A stretch of DNA of 64,000 nt from Gracilibacillus halotolerans (GCF_014206945.1 NZ_JACHON010000001.1:431529-495528); one strand, 5' to 3'; shown: positions 52,310-62,714, counted from the stretch's first letter. Notes: a model not told the origin generated them from the sequence alone. Numbers and translations: made by a program.

Positions 52310-53191
52310 CTAAGACTCACTAAACAGTTTCTTTGATACATAGGAAAATAAGTAAATGATTAATAACAGAACGACGGATAATGCTGCGGCATAGCCCATT
52401 TCAAAGCGGATAAATCCGTAGTCTTCTATATGGTTCACCATTAATTGACCAGCATAGGATGGAGTTGGATTAGATCCTGTCAACTCCACTCCAATTGCAC
52501 CAGTAGAAAATGTACCAACTATCGCCATAACTGCTCCAAACAACATCTGTGGTTTCATTGACGGAATAGTGATATAAATTAATTCTTGAAAACGGTTTTT
52601 TATCCCATCTATTGCTGCTGCCTCATACAACGTTTCATCTACATTGAGAACACCTGCTAGCATTGCTAAAAACCCTACTCCCATACTGCTCCATAATGCT
52701 ACTACAATCATTATTAAAAGGATAAAGCGTGTGTCTTGAAGCCAAATCAAAGGTTCGTTTATGAAACCTATTTGCATCAGTAAGCTATTTACATAACCTG
52801 ATTGATTACCACTAAATATAACTTTCCATACTACTGCCATTGCGACACCTTGGGTCATTGAAGGTGAATAAAATATTAACGCCAAGATAGTTCTAGGTAT
52901 TGCGGTTAATTGCGCTAATGACCAAGCCAAAACAAAAGACAATACATAACCGCCTGGTCCAACTATCAAGGCAAATAGTACAGTGTTAGGTAATACATAC
53001 TGCATAAAAATCTCGTCTTGTGTTAGTAAATTTATATAATTGAGAAAACCAACAAAATCAGGCATTTCAATCGTATTAAAATTGGTGAATGATAATACAA
53101 TAGCCATTACCACTGGTACAATAATAAACAACATAAACATTGATAAATATGGGAGCAAGAATAAATAGGAAGTTCTATTATCTTTTTTCAT
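52310..53191 (-). CDS. Sugar ABC transporter permease, MalF type (island, set 2)
   Basis: CUT1 permease of 293 residues, six helices, EAA loop [22 protein letters not shown]. It lies 14 bases after the fused SBP gene and is the membrane partner of the MalG-type protein that follows. Its periplasmic-side equivalent loops carry the usual [15 protein letters not shown] segment after the first helix, as in MalF-type permeases of Gram-positive bacteria. Confidence 0.9.
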   Translation of the reverse strand: MKKDNRTSYLFLLPYLSMFMLFIIVPVVMAIVLSFTNFNTIEMPDFVGFLNYINLLTQDEIFMQYVLPNTVLFALIVGPGGYVLSFVLAWSLAQLTAIPRTILALIFYSPSMTQGVAMAVVWKVIFSGNQSGYVNSLLMQIGFINEPLIWLQDTRFILLIMIVVALWSSMGVGFLAMLAGVLNVDETLYEAAAIDGIKNRFQELIYITIPSMKPQMLFGAVMAIVGTFSTGAIGVELTGSNPTPSYAGQLMVNHIEDYGFIRFEMGYAAALSVVLLLIIYLFSYVSKKLFSES

Positions 53192-53205
53192 GTTTTGCCC
53201 TCCGT

Positions 53206-56097
53206 TTATTCATAATAAAGCTCCGGATTAAAATAAGGTTTTATTAACTCGCCATTTTTCCAGAATCCGAATTCTTCAAGTTTTCTTTCCGTTTCCCGGT
53301 TAATTCGCTTACTCGAAAGATCTATCGCTGTTCGTAAATTTTCGCCATCTAAAACGATCGAGTTATAAGCATTTGATAACTCACGCTCAAGCATATAGCT
53401 TCCTGGAACTCTTGGAACCTCTGTTATCCAATCGGCCTGTGCGAAAATTACATCCTTATGGTCTTGAGACCAAGGTAATCCGTTATATGCTTCTATGTTT
53501 GCTGTATTCCACATATATTCTTTTCCATAAGTGATTTGTAGCGCATTTCCAAAGGCTGACTGTACCTCCGTACTAGACCACCATTTTAAAAACTCCCACG
53601 CTGCATCTTTCTTATCGGAATCACGGAACATAATATTACTTTCTGCTCCTCCTGCTGACCAACGTTCAATTTCACCTGATTCATTTTGGACACCCGGAAT
53701 GAGTGCGATTTCCCATTGATTCTGAATTTCAGGAGCTGCGTTTAAGATTAAGTTGTACATATAGTAATCAGATATCCCAATCGGAATGGACCCATCACGG
53801 AATTGCTGATAAAAACTTGGTACATCATACGGCGCATTATAAATAGTAAATAGCTCGGTTAATTCTCTCATTCCGTGAATAGCTGTATTGTCGTTAAGCA
53901 ATGTACGGTCAATGGTGTCACCATAAAACCGACCATCATTCTGATAAATAATTGGCATTGTCCCGGCAAATATTTTCAATCCTTCCATTCCGGCAGTAGG
54001 ATAAAAGAAATTCATACCCTTTCTTTGTAATTCTGGTAAGTAACTTCTTACTTCCTCAATAGTATTAGGGACAGGTAATTCTAATCTTTCTAAAATATCT
54101 CTTCTATAGAAAAGCACCCAAAAATTCATCGTGTCCGGTAATGCATAAACACCCTCCTGTACGGTAGCTGGTACTAACATACCTTCAGGGAAGTTGGATA
54201 TTGTATCATCAAATTCATCTAATTGACTTAAATCTACTAACGCTCCACGTATCGCCATCTCAAAAGGAAGAGCATAGTTAACTCCTAAAGCGACATCAGG
54301 TGCTTCACCTGCAGCGTTCGCTAATATTAATTTATTTTGATCCGGCATTAGCGATAAATCGACCTTCATACCTGTTTCAGGTGTAAACTGTTCATCTATC
54401 AGCTGCTGCATTATTTCGATATATTGTCTTGGTCGATTAACCCAAACTTGTAAATTATTTGGATTCACATTGTTAACTGCATAATCTTGACTACCAAATG
54501 AGTTTACAAGTCGTTTCACATTCCCCCACTGTTTCTCAAAGAAGCCTGTACCTACTTGAATGTCATCTTCATTTTGATATAAATAGATTTTATCTATTGA
54601 AACACCATTATTATTTATATCTTGTAGTAAATTACCTAAATGAGCAGTTATAGAATTAGTACCCGTAGACAATTCCGATTTCCTTACAACTAATTTATCT
54701 ACTTCTTCTGATATACTTCTTAGTTGTTCCGAAGCAATCACAAGTGATGAAAATGCACCAATTTCATTTGTATCTTTGTTAAACGCTTTTATTCGTGCGT
54801 ACAAGTTATCGAGACTGTCCGCCCAATCGTTTAATAGTTGTTCCGTTCCAGGTAGGTATCCTTCAATGTCTAAATCTCTATTGCGATCAGGATTAGGACC
54901 AATTAAATTGGTAAGTTCTAAAGACAACGATTGAACCTCTGAACTAATTTGTTCTATTTCTTCAATTGCTTCTTTTATCGGCCCTAAAGTTAGTTGAAAG
55001 CTTAGTGTATTCGTTCCCTGTTCAAGGTATAAAGGAATCTTTTGGTTGTCTGATTGGAAGTGTAAAAGTTCATAAGATGATTGATAGGGAATTGTGTAGT
55101 GTTGGAGTTCTTTGTATGGGATGCTTTCGTTTATCAATATATCCATAAATACCGGAAAGTCAGCTTTTGCTTTCTGTTGGTAATGTGTTGCTAAATAATA
55201 ATATCCACTGTCCTCTACCTCTATTTCAAAAGTTATTTTATGACCTGCATTTTTGAATGAACTACCATCTATATGGTTTAGTTTTATATTCTCAGAACTA
55301 TACGGAGTAATCTCAGGGTTATATACTCCGGCTGACCGGATGGATGAATCATTTTTATATGTATGGTTCTCTGCCTCTATTTCGATATAAGCACTTCCGC
55401 TTACTTCTTCATCAGGCATGGTCGGTAGGTCTTCTTTACCTTTTAAGTAAACACTTTTTATATTTAAATTTCCTTCCGTGGACGTTAATGTTAGTTTATT
55501 TTCACCTTTTTGTAATGGAATAAAAAAAGGTTCTGATTCACGATAACTCGTATCGATTAAATATTTTGTTTGCCAACTATCCATTTTGATTGGCTGGGGA
55601 ATAATTTCATTGCCATATTTATCTAAAGATAAATCTAATGGGTTTTTCCATTTGCTTTCGAATACAATGTTTCGTAATTCGTAAAACATAATTTCATCGT
55701 TTACCTTGACCTCGGTTTGAGTAGGTAGAACTTGGTTGCCTTCAATGAAATACTCTAATCCTATTTGATAAGCACCATCTTGCGGAGCGTTGATATAAAT
55801 GTCAACCGTTTCACCATGTTCAATGCTTGCTGCTATTTCACCATCTACATTTTTCAACTTAGTAGAGTCCTTAATTAAATCGCTTACATTTTGGGAAGCA
55901 ATAATATCACCCTTATAGAAGTTCAATCCTTCTTCTTGAAGTTTACTGTACTTCTTTTCTACTAGTTGTTCACTACGTATGGTGTCTAAAATCTCTGAAG
56001 TTGGTTCTTCAGCTTGTACGTTCAATTTAGTTACATTGAGTAGGATTGTGACGCAAGCAATAATAGTAACACTAGTAATTAAAGGCTTTAACCCCAT
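53206..56097 (-). CDS. Solute-binding protein fused to N-terminal carbohydrate-binding-like modules
   Basis: A 963-residue exported protein. Order: signal peptide with likely cleavage after VQA (about residue 29) and no convincing lipobox; a first beta-rich module (about 70-225); a second module (about 235-385) that starts [12 protein letters not shown], the EAE pattern of CBM6/CBM35-like domains; a helical segment (about 385-500); and a family 1 SBP domain (about 540-930, [18 protein letters not shown]...[19 protein letters not shown]...GGAESNIMF). A GTG at 56106 opens the frame, but it overlaps GAGGTGG; the ATG at 56097 is correctly spaced. It heads the island operon behind a strong promoter. 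Confidence 0.82.
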   Translation of the reverse strand: MGLKPLITSVTIIACVTILLNVTKLNVQAEEPTSEILDTIRSEQLVEKKYSKLQEEGLNFYKGDIIASQNVSDLIKDSTKLKNVDGEIAASIEHGETVDIYINAPQDGAYQIGLEYFIEGNQVLPTQTEVKVNDEIMFYELRNIVFESKWKNPLDLSLDKYGNEIIPQPIKMDSWQTKYLIDTSYRESEPFFIPLQKGENKLTLTSTEGNLNIKSVYLKGKEDLPTMPDEEVSGSAYIEIEAENHTYKNDSSIRSAGVYNPEITPYSSENIKLNHIDGSSFKNAGHKITFEIEVEDSGYYYLATHYQQKAKADFPVFMDILINESIPYKELQHYTIPYQSSYELLHFQSDNQKIPLYLEQGTNTLSFQLTLGPIKEAIEEIEQISSEVQSLSLELTNLIGPNPDRNRDLDIEGYLPGTEQLLNDWADSLDNLYARIKAFNKDTNEIGAFSSLVIASEQLRSISEEVDKLVVRKSELSTGTNSITAHLGNLLQDINNNGVSIDKIYLYQNEDDIQVGTGFFEKQWGNVKRLVNSFGSQDYAVNNVNPNNLQVWVNRPRQYIEIMQQLIDEQFTPETGMKVDLSLMPDQNKLILANAAGEAPDVALGVNYALPFEMAIRGALVDLSQLDEFDDTISNFPEGMLVPATVQEGVYALPDTMNFWVLFYRRDILERLELPVPNTIEEVRSYLPELQRKGMNFFYPTAGMEGLKIFAGTMPIIYQNDGRFYGDTIDRTLLNDNTAIHGMRELTELFTIYNAPYDVPSFYQQFRDGSIPIGISDYYMYNLILNAAPEIQNQWEIALIPGVQNESGEIERWSAGGAESNIMFRDSDKKDAAWEFLKWWSSTEVQSAFGNALQITYGKEYMWNTANIEAYNGLPWSQDHKDVIFAQADWITEVPRVPGSYMLERELSNAYNSIVLDGENLRTAIDLSSKRINRETERKLEEFGFWKNGELIKPYFNPELYYE

Positions 56098-56165
56098 GCA
56101 TACCACCTCGTTAACGTATATATTTTCATAAGAGTTATTTATTTTTTTAATTTATTCTTAAATTA

Positions 56166-56194
56166 AATATACATACAAGTTAAATAATAGTCAA
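56166..56194 (-). promoter_or_regulatory. Promoter of the transport island
   Basis: TTGACT, exactly 17 bases, then TATATT on the minus strand, giving a leader of about 60 bases before the fused SBP gene. No further strong promoter was found inside the island. Confidence 0.7.
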
Positions 56195-56247
56195 TAACAT
56201 TTTTATATTTTAAGATATATTTTTTGTTCATTTGATTAACTAATTTG

Positions 56248-56276
56248 TTTACTACTTGCTGAAATAATGATATATT
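56248..56276 (+). promoter_or_regulatory. Candidate promoter of the island regulator with AT palindrome
   Basis: TTTACT, 17 bases, then TATATT on the plus strand. The palindrome TATTAATTAATA at 56273-56284 overlaps the -10 and may be an operator, although it is very AT-rich. No catabolite-repression (cre) site was found in the divergent region. Confidence 0.45.
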
Positions 56277-56378
56277 AATTAATACACCCGATAAACAAAG
56301 TGTATTTTTGTAATGCTTATCGATGCATATATTTAAATTTCTGAGAGTTTTAAAAACATTAAGGAATGGGATGGTTGT

Positions 56379-57281
56379 ATGCAGTTAGAGATAGATAAAT
56401 CTTATTTACCAGTATATGAGGCATTAGCTAGTGAAGTAAGACTAGAAATTATTCAGTTACTTTCTAAAAACAAAATGAATCTTAAAGAATTAGCAAATGA
56501 ATTAGGGATTAGTAGCCCTATCGTTAAAAAACATGTAGAAAAATTGGAAACTGCAGGTATTATCAAAACGGAAAAAATACCAGGAAAGTCTGGTATCCAA
56601 AGAATATCTATTTTAAAAGTAGATCATATTGAAATTAATTTCCCTAAGAAAATTTATCATTCGTTTGCTACATATGAAACTTATATTCCTGTCGGACATT
56701 ATATAGATTATCACGTCGTTCCAACATGTGGAATCGCTACAGGTAAGGATTTTATTGGGCCGGTTGATGATCCAAAGTATTTTATGGATCCTAAACGTGT
56801 GGATGCTGGTATACTTTGGTTTACACAAGGGTTTGTAGAGTATAAAACGCCTAATTTCTTAAAAGAAGAAGATAAATTACAGCAGTTAGATTTTAGCTTT
56901 GAAATTTCATCAGAATTCCCGTTTTCTAATTCAATCTGGCCATCCGATATCACCTTTTACTTGAACGATATCGAATTAGGTACATGGATTAGTCCTGGTG
57001 ACTTTGCGGATACAAGAGGAAAATATACACCCGATTGGTGGCCACATAATGTCAATCAATACGGTCTTCTAAAAACAGTTAGAGTTACCTCTCATGGTAC
57101 ATATATCGATGGTGATCCAATATCTACAATCACAATCCAAGATTTAAATTCAAACACGGATGTATGGAAGTTACGCTTTGAAGTGAAGGAAGACGCGAAG
57201 CATGTAGGAGGTCTTACGTTGTTCGGTAAAGGTTTTGGTAATCACGATCAAGATATAAAATTTAAACTATACTATATTTAA
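56379..57281 (+). CDS. ArsR-type winged-helix regulator with a beta-rich C-terminal domain
   Basis: A 300-residue protein divergent from the island. The N-terminal 85 residues are an ArsR-type winged helix (YEALASEVRLEIIQLLSKNKMNLKELANELGISSPIVKKHVEKLETAGII) with no metal-binding CVC. The C-terminal 200 residues are beta-strand rich with many aromatic residues (DFSFEISSEFPFSNSIWPSDITFYLNDIELGTWISPGDFAD, YTPDWWPHN), like a jelly-roll sugar-binding module. I infer that it senses the transported glycan and controls the operon. A plus-strand terminator follows. Confidence 0.75.
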   Translation: MQLEIDKSYLPVYEALASEVRLEIIQLLSKNKMNLKELANELGISSPIVKKHVEKLETAGIIKTEKIPGKSGIQRISILKVDHIEINFPKKIYHSFATYETYIPVGHYIDYHVVPTCGIATGKDFIGPVDDPKYFMDPKRVDAGILWFTQGFVEYKTPNFLKEEDKLQQLDFSFEISSEFPFSNSIWPSDITFYLNDIELGTWISPGDFADTRGKYTPDWWPHNVNQYGLLKTVRVTSHGTYIDGDPISTITIQDLNSNTDVWKLRFEVKEDAKHVGGLTLFGKGFGNHDQDIKFKLYYI

Positions 57282-57305
57282 TAGTTTCCTGCATAAAATG
57301 ACTCA

Positions 57306-57347
57306 AACCGGAGCACTCTTCACAGAGCCGCTCCGGTTCATTTTTTT
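57306..57347. terminator. Bidirectional terminator between the island regulator and pdp
   Basis: Nine-base arms AACCGGAGC / GCTCCGGTT followed by CATTTTTTT on the plus strand; also works for the convergent pdp gene, which ends 9 bases away. Confidence 0.8.
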
Positions 57348-57355
57348 ATAGTTGA

Positions 57356-58660
57356 CTACTCTGTAATTATTTCATAGATCATAGGTGATTTTTCTGGTTT
57401 AGTCTCAGAAATCGTAATCGCTTCTAAACATAACTTTTTTGATGATTCCATATTGTTGGAATTACTATGAAGCTCAACTATAACTTCTCCTTTCTTCACA
57501 TAATCACCAATCTTCTTTTGCAATGTAATCCCTGCTGCATGATCAATGGAGTCATCCTTTGTTTGTCTTCCAGCACCTAAGTGCATAGCCGCTAAACCAA
57601 TTTTTTCTGCTTCTATTTCAGAAACATAACCTTCTTTTGGTGCCTCTACTTCTAGTTGAAACTCCGCTGATGGCAACTTCGTTAAATCATCGATTACCGA
57701 CGTGTCCCCATGTTGAGCTTTGATAAACTGCTTAAACACCTCGAAAGCCTGGCCATTATCCAATAATTTAGCTAATTCTTTCTTTGCTGTCTCTACATCT
57801 GAATAGACGTTTGCCAATATCGTCATATGTGAAACCAATTCAATTGAAAGCTCACGCAAGTCTGCTATTTTCTCACCTTGGAGGACTTGAACAGCTTCTT
57901 TTATTTCATTTGCGTTCCCTATCTCGAAACCCAAAGGCTGATCCATGTTACTAATAACAGCTGTTGTATTTCTACCTAGCTTATTGCCGATTTCTACCAT
58001 ACGTTTGGCTAATTCCCTGGCATCTTCAATTGTTTTCATAAAAGCACCCGAACCCGTTTTCACATCTAATACGATGCTATCTGCGCCAGAAGCTATTTTT
58101 TTACTCATTACAGAGCTTGCTATAAGTGGAATCGAATCGACTGTAGCTGTAACATCCCTTAATGCGTATAATTTTTTATCTGCGGGTGCTAAATCACCAG
58201 TTTGCCCAACGACAGACAACTTTATATCGTTAACTTGTTTCATAAAGTCTTCATTGCTTATTTCCACTTGAAGGCCAGGAATTGCTTCCAATTTATCAAT
58301 CGTCCCACCAGTATGACCAAGTCCTCTACCAGACATTTTAGCTACCGGAAGACCTGCCGCCGCAGCTAATGGACCAACTATAAATGTTGTTTTATCACCA
58401 ACTCCTCCGGTTGAATGCTTATCAACCTTATGACCTTCAATGGAACTTAAATCAATTATTTCTCCTGATTGAACCATACTGTTTGTTAAGTGAGCCGTCT
58501 CTTCTTCAGACATCCCTTTATAGTAGATAGCCATCATTAATGCTGAAACTTGGTAATCTGGAATTTCATCTTCCATATAACCATTGATAAAGAACTCTAT
58601 TTCATCTATAGATAAGGATTCACCGTTACGTTTTCTACTGATAATATCTACCATTCGCAT
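57356..58660 (-). CDS. pdp: Pyrimidine-nucleoside phosphorylase
   Basis: Splits uridine, thymidine and deoxyuridine with phosphate to the base and (deoxy)ribose 1-phosphate. The 434-residue protein has the family signature SGRGLGHTGGTIDKLEAIPG near 109-128 and KHSTGGVGDKTT near 81-92 for phosphate binding, with the C-terminal PYNP domain. It follows punA by 21 bases and completes a deoB-punA-pdp nucleoside salvage operon; in B. subtilis pdp is elsewhere. Confidence 0.95.
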   Translation of the reverse strand: MRMVDIISRKRNGESLSIDEIEFFINGYMEDEIPDYQVSALMMAIYYKGMSEEETAHLTNSMVQSGEIIDLSSIEGHKVDKHSTGGVGDKTTFIVGPLAAAAGLPVAKMSGRGLGHTGGTIDKLEAIPGLQVEISNEDFMKQVNDIKLSVVGQTGDLAPADKKLYALRDVTATVDSIPLIASSVMSKKIASGADSIVLDVKTGSGAFMKTIEDARELAKRMVEIGNKLGRNTTAVISNMDQPLGFEIGNANEIKEAVQVLQGEKIADLRELSIELVSHMTILANVYSDVETAKKELAKLLDNGQAFEVFKQFIKAQHGDTSVIDDLTKLPSAEFQLEVEAPKEGYVSEIEAEKIGLAAMHLGAGRQTKDDSIDHAAGITLQKKIGDYVKKGEVIVELHSNSNNMESSKKLCLEAITISETKPEKSPMIYEIITE

Positions 58661-58681
58661 CGTGTTATCACTCCAAACTGT

Positions 58682-59503
58682 TTATAGTGGATAGGTCTCT
58701 ACAATTTTCTTAATTAGTTGAATAAAATCTACCTTCACTTTCTCAGTTGTCTCGATGACTTCTGTATGAGATAGTGGCTCATCTAATATCCCAGCAGCCA
58801 TGTTAGAAATACATGAAATACCTAACACATCCATGCCTCCATGGTTCGCTACTATTACTTCAGGTACAGTAGACATTCCAACTGCATCCGCTCCTAGCGT
58901 GCGTAACATTCGGACTTCTGCAGGCGTTTCGTAAGCCGGTCCTGTGTTAGCTGCATAGACACCTTGCTTAACCTTTAGATTTAATTGTTCAGCACAACGT
59001 AATGCATGGGTTACTAAATTAGTAGAATAGGCATTAGACATATCAGGGAATCGTACACCTAATGCTGAATCATTGCGACCAATTAGAGGATTATCTCCCA
59101 TCTGGTTAATATGATCTGTAATAATCATCAAATCGCCTGGTGAAAATTCCTCGTTTACACCACCTGCTGCGTTCGTAACAATAAGATTCTTAATTCCGAT
59201 ATATTGCATGACGCGAACTGGAAAGGTAACTTCCTGCATCGTATATCCTTCATAAAAATGAAATCTGCCTTGCATTGCTACAACTTTTTTATTATTTAAT
59301 TTACCAAAAACTAACTTTCCTTGATGTCCTTCTACAGTAGATACTGGAAATTCAGGAATGTCTTCATATCGTATTGCAATAGGAGACTCAATTTCATCTG
59401 CAATAACACCTAAACCAGAACCCAATATAAGTGCAATATCAGGTGTATCATTCCATTCATTCATTAAAAATTCAGCTGCATTTTTGATTTTTATACTAGT
59501 CAT
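58682..59503 (-). CDS. punA: Purine-nucleoside phosphorylase (trimeric type)
   Basis: Phosphorolysis of guanosine and inosine-type nucleosides (PupG type). The 273-residue protein has LILGSGLG near 22-29, GRFHFYEGY for phosphate, and NAAGGVN and the GMSTVPEVIVANH block for the base. A first ATG at 59509 is too close to GGGAG; the ATG at 59503 is correctly spaced and agrees with the B. subtilis start. It follows deoB by about 20 bases. Confidence 0.95.
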   Translation of the reverse strand: MTSIKIKNAAEFLMNEWNDTPDIALILGSGLGVIADEIESPIAIRYEDIPEFPVSTVEGHQGKLVFGKLNNKKVVAMQGRFHFYEGYTMQEVTFPVRVMQYIGIKNLIVTNAAGGVNEEFSPGDLMIITDHINQMGDNPLIGRNDSALGVRFPDMSNAYSTNLVTHALRCAEQLNLKVKQGVYAANTGPAYETPAEVRMLRTLGADAVGMSTVPEVIVANHGGMDVLGISCISNMAAGILDEPLSHTEVIETTEKVKVDFIQLIKKIVETYPL

Positions 59504-59525
59504 ATACATCTCCCTTTAGTGTAAC

Positions 59526-60710
59526 TTAATCATTTTTACTAATTTCATGAAGGAAACTTTCCCCATACTCAGGCATTGAAACGTTAAAATTGTCTGCTAT
59601 GGTAGCACCAATATCGGCAAATGTCTGTCGGATTGGTAATTCCTTGCCTTGTTGAATTCCTTTATGATGAACGAGCAATGGCACATATTCACGTGTATGA
59701 TCTGTACCTGGGAAGGTTGGATCGTTTCCATGGTCTGCCGTAATGATTAGTAAATCATCATCTCTTAAACGTTCTAACACTTCCGGAAGTCTTTGGTCAA
59801 ATTTTTCTAATGCAGCAGCATAACCGTCAGGATCGCGACGGTGACCGTATTTGGCATCAAAGTCAACGAGGTTTATAAAATTCAATCCATTAAAGTCATT
59901 ATCCATAGATTGAATGAACTTTTCCATTCCATCGTCATTATCTTTCGTCCGGATAGACTCCGTAACGCCTTCACCATCATAGATGTCAGAAATTTTCCCA
60001 ATCGCTATGGAGTCTAAGCCACCATCTTTAAGTGCATTCATCACTGTATATCCGAATGGTTTTAATGCATAATCATGTCGGTTAGATGTTCGCTCAAACG
60101 CGCCTGGTAGTCCTATAAATGGTCTAGCAATTACTCGACCGATTAAATATTTCTCATCTCGTGTTAACTCTCTGGAAATTTCACAAATTTCATATAATTC
60201 TTCAATCGGAACAATCTCCTCATGTGCTGCAATTTGTAAAACGGAATCCGCAGACGTATAGACAATTAAATTGCCTGTCCGCATGTGTTCTTCACCTAGC
60301 TCTTTTATAATTTCAGTCCCTGAGGCTGGTTTATTTCCAATAATTTTTCTACCTGTTTTTGCTTCAATCGCATGAATGAGTTCATCCGGGAATTTTTCGA
60401 AAGTTTGAAATGGACTTTCTATATACAGCCCCATTAACTCCCAATGCCCAGTCATTGTATCTTTACCATTCGATTTTTCTTGCATTTTGGTATAATGGGC
60501 TAATGGATGCTCAGTTTTTGATATACCTTTTATTTCACGTATATTACTAAGACCTAATGCACCCATGTTCGGCATATGTAAACCATCTCGATGCTCTGCA
60601 ATATGACCTAGTGTGTCTGCACCTATATCACCAAATTTTTCTGCATCTGGCGCTTCTCCAATTCCCACCGAATCTAGAACGATAAGAAATATACGATTAA
60701 ATTGTTTCAT
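59526..60710 (-). CDS. deoB: Phosphopentomutase
   Basis: Interconverts (deoxy)ribose 1-phosphate and 5-phosphate, linking the two nucleoside phosphorylases to central metabolism. It belongs to the alkaline phosphatase superfamily: the N-terminal metal site [12 protein letters not shown], the [10 protein letters not shown] motif with the phosphorylated Thr, and the C-terminal [19 protein letters not shown]. The ATG at 60710 with GGAGGGTG upstream gives 394 residues, equal to B. subtilis Drm; the frame is open for 11 more codons. Confidence 0.96.
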   Translation of the reverse strand: MKQFNRIFLIVLDSVGIGEAPDAEKFGDIGADTLGHIAEHRDGLHMPNMGALGLSNIREIKGISKTEHPLAHYTKMQEKSNGKDTMTGHWELMGLYIESPFQTFEKFPDELIHAIEAKTGRKIIGNKPASGTEIIKELGEEHMRTGNLIVYTSADSVLQIAAHEEIVPIEELYEICEISRELTRDEKYLIGRVIARPFIGLPGAFERTSNRHDYALKPFGYTVMNALKDGGLDSIAIGKISDIYDGEGVTESIRTKDNDDGMEKFIQSMDNDFNGLNFINLVDFDAKYGHRRDPDGYAAALEKFDQRLPEVLERLRDDDLLIITADHGNDPTFPGTDHTREYVPLLVHHKGIQQGKELPIRQTFADIGATIADNFNVSMPEYGESFLHEISKND

Positions 60711-60942
60711 TACTATCACCCTCCTACTTTCAATTACCCTCATACTATCAGTATTATGCCCAATCTTTATTAATTTAGGCTAATTGTCTCGTATTCGTAA
60801 TTTTTTTTACTCCATACACATGAGTGCAGAATCAAATCTCCTTATTAAACCTCACTGAATTATTTTGACGTGTAACCATTGTTTAAAATCTCTTTAGTCA
60901 GAGAGAAGAACAAACCATCTAATTTTGTCCTTTAAAGAAAAT

Positions 60943-60981
60943 AAAAACTGTCAAACATTCCTAATCAAGGAGATTTGACAG
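60943..60981 (-). terminator. xerD: xerD terminator
   Basis: Stem CTGTCAAA..CCT / AGG..TTTGACAG followed by TTTTTATTTT on the minus strand, about 13 bases after the xerD stop. Confidence 0.8.
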
Positions 60982-60993
60982 CATTATTCATAA

Positions 60994-61893
60994 CTATTTC
61001 GCCCGTGGGTGGAAATTTTGATAAATATCTTTAAGTCGAAGCTTTGAGACATGTGTATATATCTGTGTAGTTGAAATATCTGCGTGTCCAAGCATTTCTT
61101 GAACTGCACGTAAATCTGCACCATTTTCAAGTAAATGAGTAGCGAAAGAATGGCGTAGCATATGTGGCGACAAGTCTTTTTGTATTCCAACTTCTTTAGA
61201 AATTTGCTTCATCACTTTCCAAAAACCTTGCCTAGATAATTGTCTCCCATGGTGATTTAAAAAAAGGTAGTCACTCTCTTTTTTATTAAGCAAGCTTTCC
61301 CTACTATCCGAAAGATAGTTCTCAATGGCATCCTTTGCCATGTCTCCTAATGGCACAATTCTTTCCTTTGAGCCCTTACCAAAACATCTTACAAATCCCA
61401 TATTTAAATGTAAATCATCCATTTTCAACGAAATAAGTTCCGTTACACGCAATCCAGTAGCATATAACGTCTCTAACATTGCTTTATTTCTAACATCAAA
61501 TTTATTCGTTATTGGAAAACTTAATAAACGGTCAATTTCTTCACTCGATAATACTTTCGGAAGTTTTCTAGTTGCTTTAGGTGTTTCTATATGTAAACTG
61601 GGATCAGTTGTTAATTGATATTCCCGAATTAAGAATTGGTGAAAATGTCTTAATGTCGATAACACTCTAGCAATGGTTGTTGACGACTTTCCGTGGTCGT
61701 TTAACGAGTAAATAAACCTCGTTGTATCGTTACGATCTACATTTTCCCATTTTTGAATGTTCCTATTTTCTATTAAAAAACTAGCGTATTGTTTTAAATC
61801 ACGTTTATACGCTTGTAATGTATTTTCGGATAGCCCTCTTTCTATTTGAAGATAATGAAAGAATTCTTCCATCGGTTCTTGTAACGGTTCCAT
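60994..61893 (-). CDS. xerD: Site-specific tyrosine recombinase XerD
   Basis: Works with XerC/CodV at dif to resolve chromosome dimers. The 299-residue protein has a SAM-like N-terminal core-binding domain (about 8-92) and the catalytic domain with R149, K173, H244, R247, H270 and the nucleophile Y279 ([12 protein letters not shown]). All six catalytic residues are present, and length and gene order (yqzK-xerD-deoB) support XerD rather than a mobile integrase. Confidence 0.95.
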   Translation of the reverse strand: MEPLQEPMEEFFHYLQIERGLSENTLQAYKRDLKQYASFLIENRNIQKWENVDRNDTTRFIYSLNDHGKSSTTIARVLSTLRHFHQFLIREYQLTTDPSLHIETPKATRKLPKVLSSEEIDRLLSFPITNKFDVRNKAMLETLYATGLRVTELISLKMDDLHLNMGFVRCFGKGSKERIVPLGDMAKDAIENYLSDSRESLLNKKESDYLFLNHHGRQLSRQGFWKVMKQISKEVGIQKDLSPHMLRHSFATHLLENGADLRAVQEMLGHADISTTQIYTHVSKLRLKDIYQNFHPRAK

Positions 61894-61895
61894 CC

Positions 61896-62114
61896 TTACT
61901 CTCCTAACCGAAAAAATATCCCAATTCTATCAATAATATCGTTCTCTTGCGAACTAGATACCTTCATTGCTTTACCTTGTGGTGCATCATATCGGTCTAA
62001 ATTCTGATACTCATGATCCAATGCTTTTAACACATAATAAAATAAAACAGTACATAATATAAATATAATAGCCATTTTCGCAATTTCATAGCAGAGCTTT
62101 AATATATGTGTCAT
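61896..62114 (-). CDS. yqzK: DUF4227 membrane protein YqzK
   Basis: A 72-residue protein with one transmembrane helix (about 12-32, [21 protein letters not shown]) and a polar C-terminus with [19 protein letters not shown], the conserved DUF4227 block. The open frame extends 41 codons upstream into fur, but TAGGAGAAG is placed for the ATG at 62114. It lies between fur and xerD, 2 bases from xerD. Function unknown. Confidence 0.85.
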   Translation of the reverse strand: MTHILKLCYEIAKMAIIFILCTVLFYYVLKALDHEYQNLDRYDAPQGKAMKVSSSQENDIIDRIGIFFRLGE

Positions 62115-62184
62115 ATCATCTTCTCCTAATAGAAAATATACTCTATTAGAATTTATACCAGAAATGATACAAAATATACCTTTT

Positions 62185-62646
62185 TTATTCACTTCTCTCT
62201 TCATTATCTTTCTCTTGGCAATTTTTACAAATACCATGGAAAGTTAATCGATGATCCTTTACAAGGAATCCCCATTCTTTTGCAACAATTTTTTCTACAT
62301 CATCTAATAGATCCTCGATAATTTCTTCTACTGAACCACAATCTGTACAGACCAAGTGGTGGTGAGAATGCTTTGCACCTTCTTTTCGAAGATCGTATCT
62401 CGAAACACCATCACCAAAGTTAATTTTATCTACTATATTCAATTCCGTTAAAAGTTCTAACGTTCGATACACAGTCGCAAGGCCGATTTCTGGAGCTTTT
62501 TCTTTAACAAGTAGATAAACATCTTCTGCACTGAGATGATCTTCCTCACGTTCTAATAATACACGTACCGTAGCTTCTCGCTGAGGCGTCAGTTTGTAGC
62601 TTTTGGCGTGTAATTCTTTTTTTATACGATCAAGTCGATGTTCCAT
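62185..62646 (-). CDS. fur: Ferric uptake regulator Fur
   Basis: Fe(II)-dependent repressor of iron uptake genes. The 153-residue protein has an N-terminal winged helix (LTPQREATVRVLLE, IGLATVYRTLELL), the metal site HSHHHLVC near 92-99, and two CxxC zinc pairs (CTDC and CKNC). The paralogues PerR and Zur are told apart mainly by position: fur-yqzK-xerD is the B. subtilis fur locus. A perfect sigma-A promoter and two PerR-box-like sites lie upstream. Confidence 0.94.
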   Translation of the reverse strand: MEHRLDRIKKELHAKSYKLTPQREATVRVLLEREEDHLSAEDVYLLVKEKAPEIGLATVYRTLELLTELNIVDKINFGDGVSRYDLRKEGAKHSHHHLVCTDCGSVEEIIEDLLDDVEKIVAKEWGFLVKDHRLTFHGICKNCQEKDNEERSE

Positions 62647-62670
62647 ACAATGGCCTCCCTCACTCTCCTA

Positions 62671-62699
62671 ATTATAAATAGGGAAAGTAAGGGTGTCAA
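62671..62699 (-). promoter_or_regulatory. fur: Consensus sigma-A promoter of fur
   Basis: TTGACA, exactly 17 bases, TATAAT on the minus strand, a perfect consensus match 24 bases before the fur ATG. The ribosome site GGGAGG lies in the short leader. Confidence 0.8.
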
Positions 62700-62714
62700 T
62701 TAAAATTATTATAA
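62700..62714 (-). promoter_or_regulatory. fur: PerR-box-like site next to the fur -35
   Basis: TTATAATAATTTTAA on the minus strand, one mismatch to the PerR consensus TTATAATNATTATAA, directly touching the fur -35 hexamer. B. subtilis fur is known to be repressed by PerR. Confidence 0.5.

Noticed and set aside
53206-56106. A lipobox (IIAC) in the signal peptide of the fused solute-binding protein
   Set aside because: The cysteine is in the middle of the hydrophobic segment, which continues for another 10 residues; VQA-E is a better signal peptidase I site.
56107-56378. A catabolite-repression (cre) site in the divergent region of the transport island
   Set aside because: No sequence close to TGWAANCGNTNWCA was found by eye; absence does not rule out a site inside the coding region.
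60994-61893. A mobile-element integrase
   Set aside because: Gene order yqzK-xerD-deoB, length and full XerD motif set identify the housekeeping recombinase; no att-like repeats are nearby.
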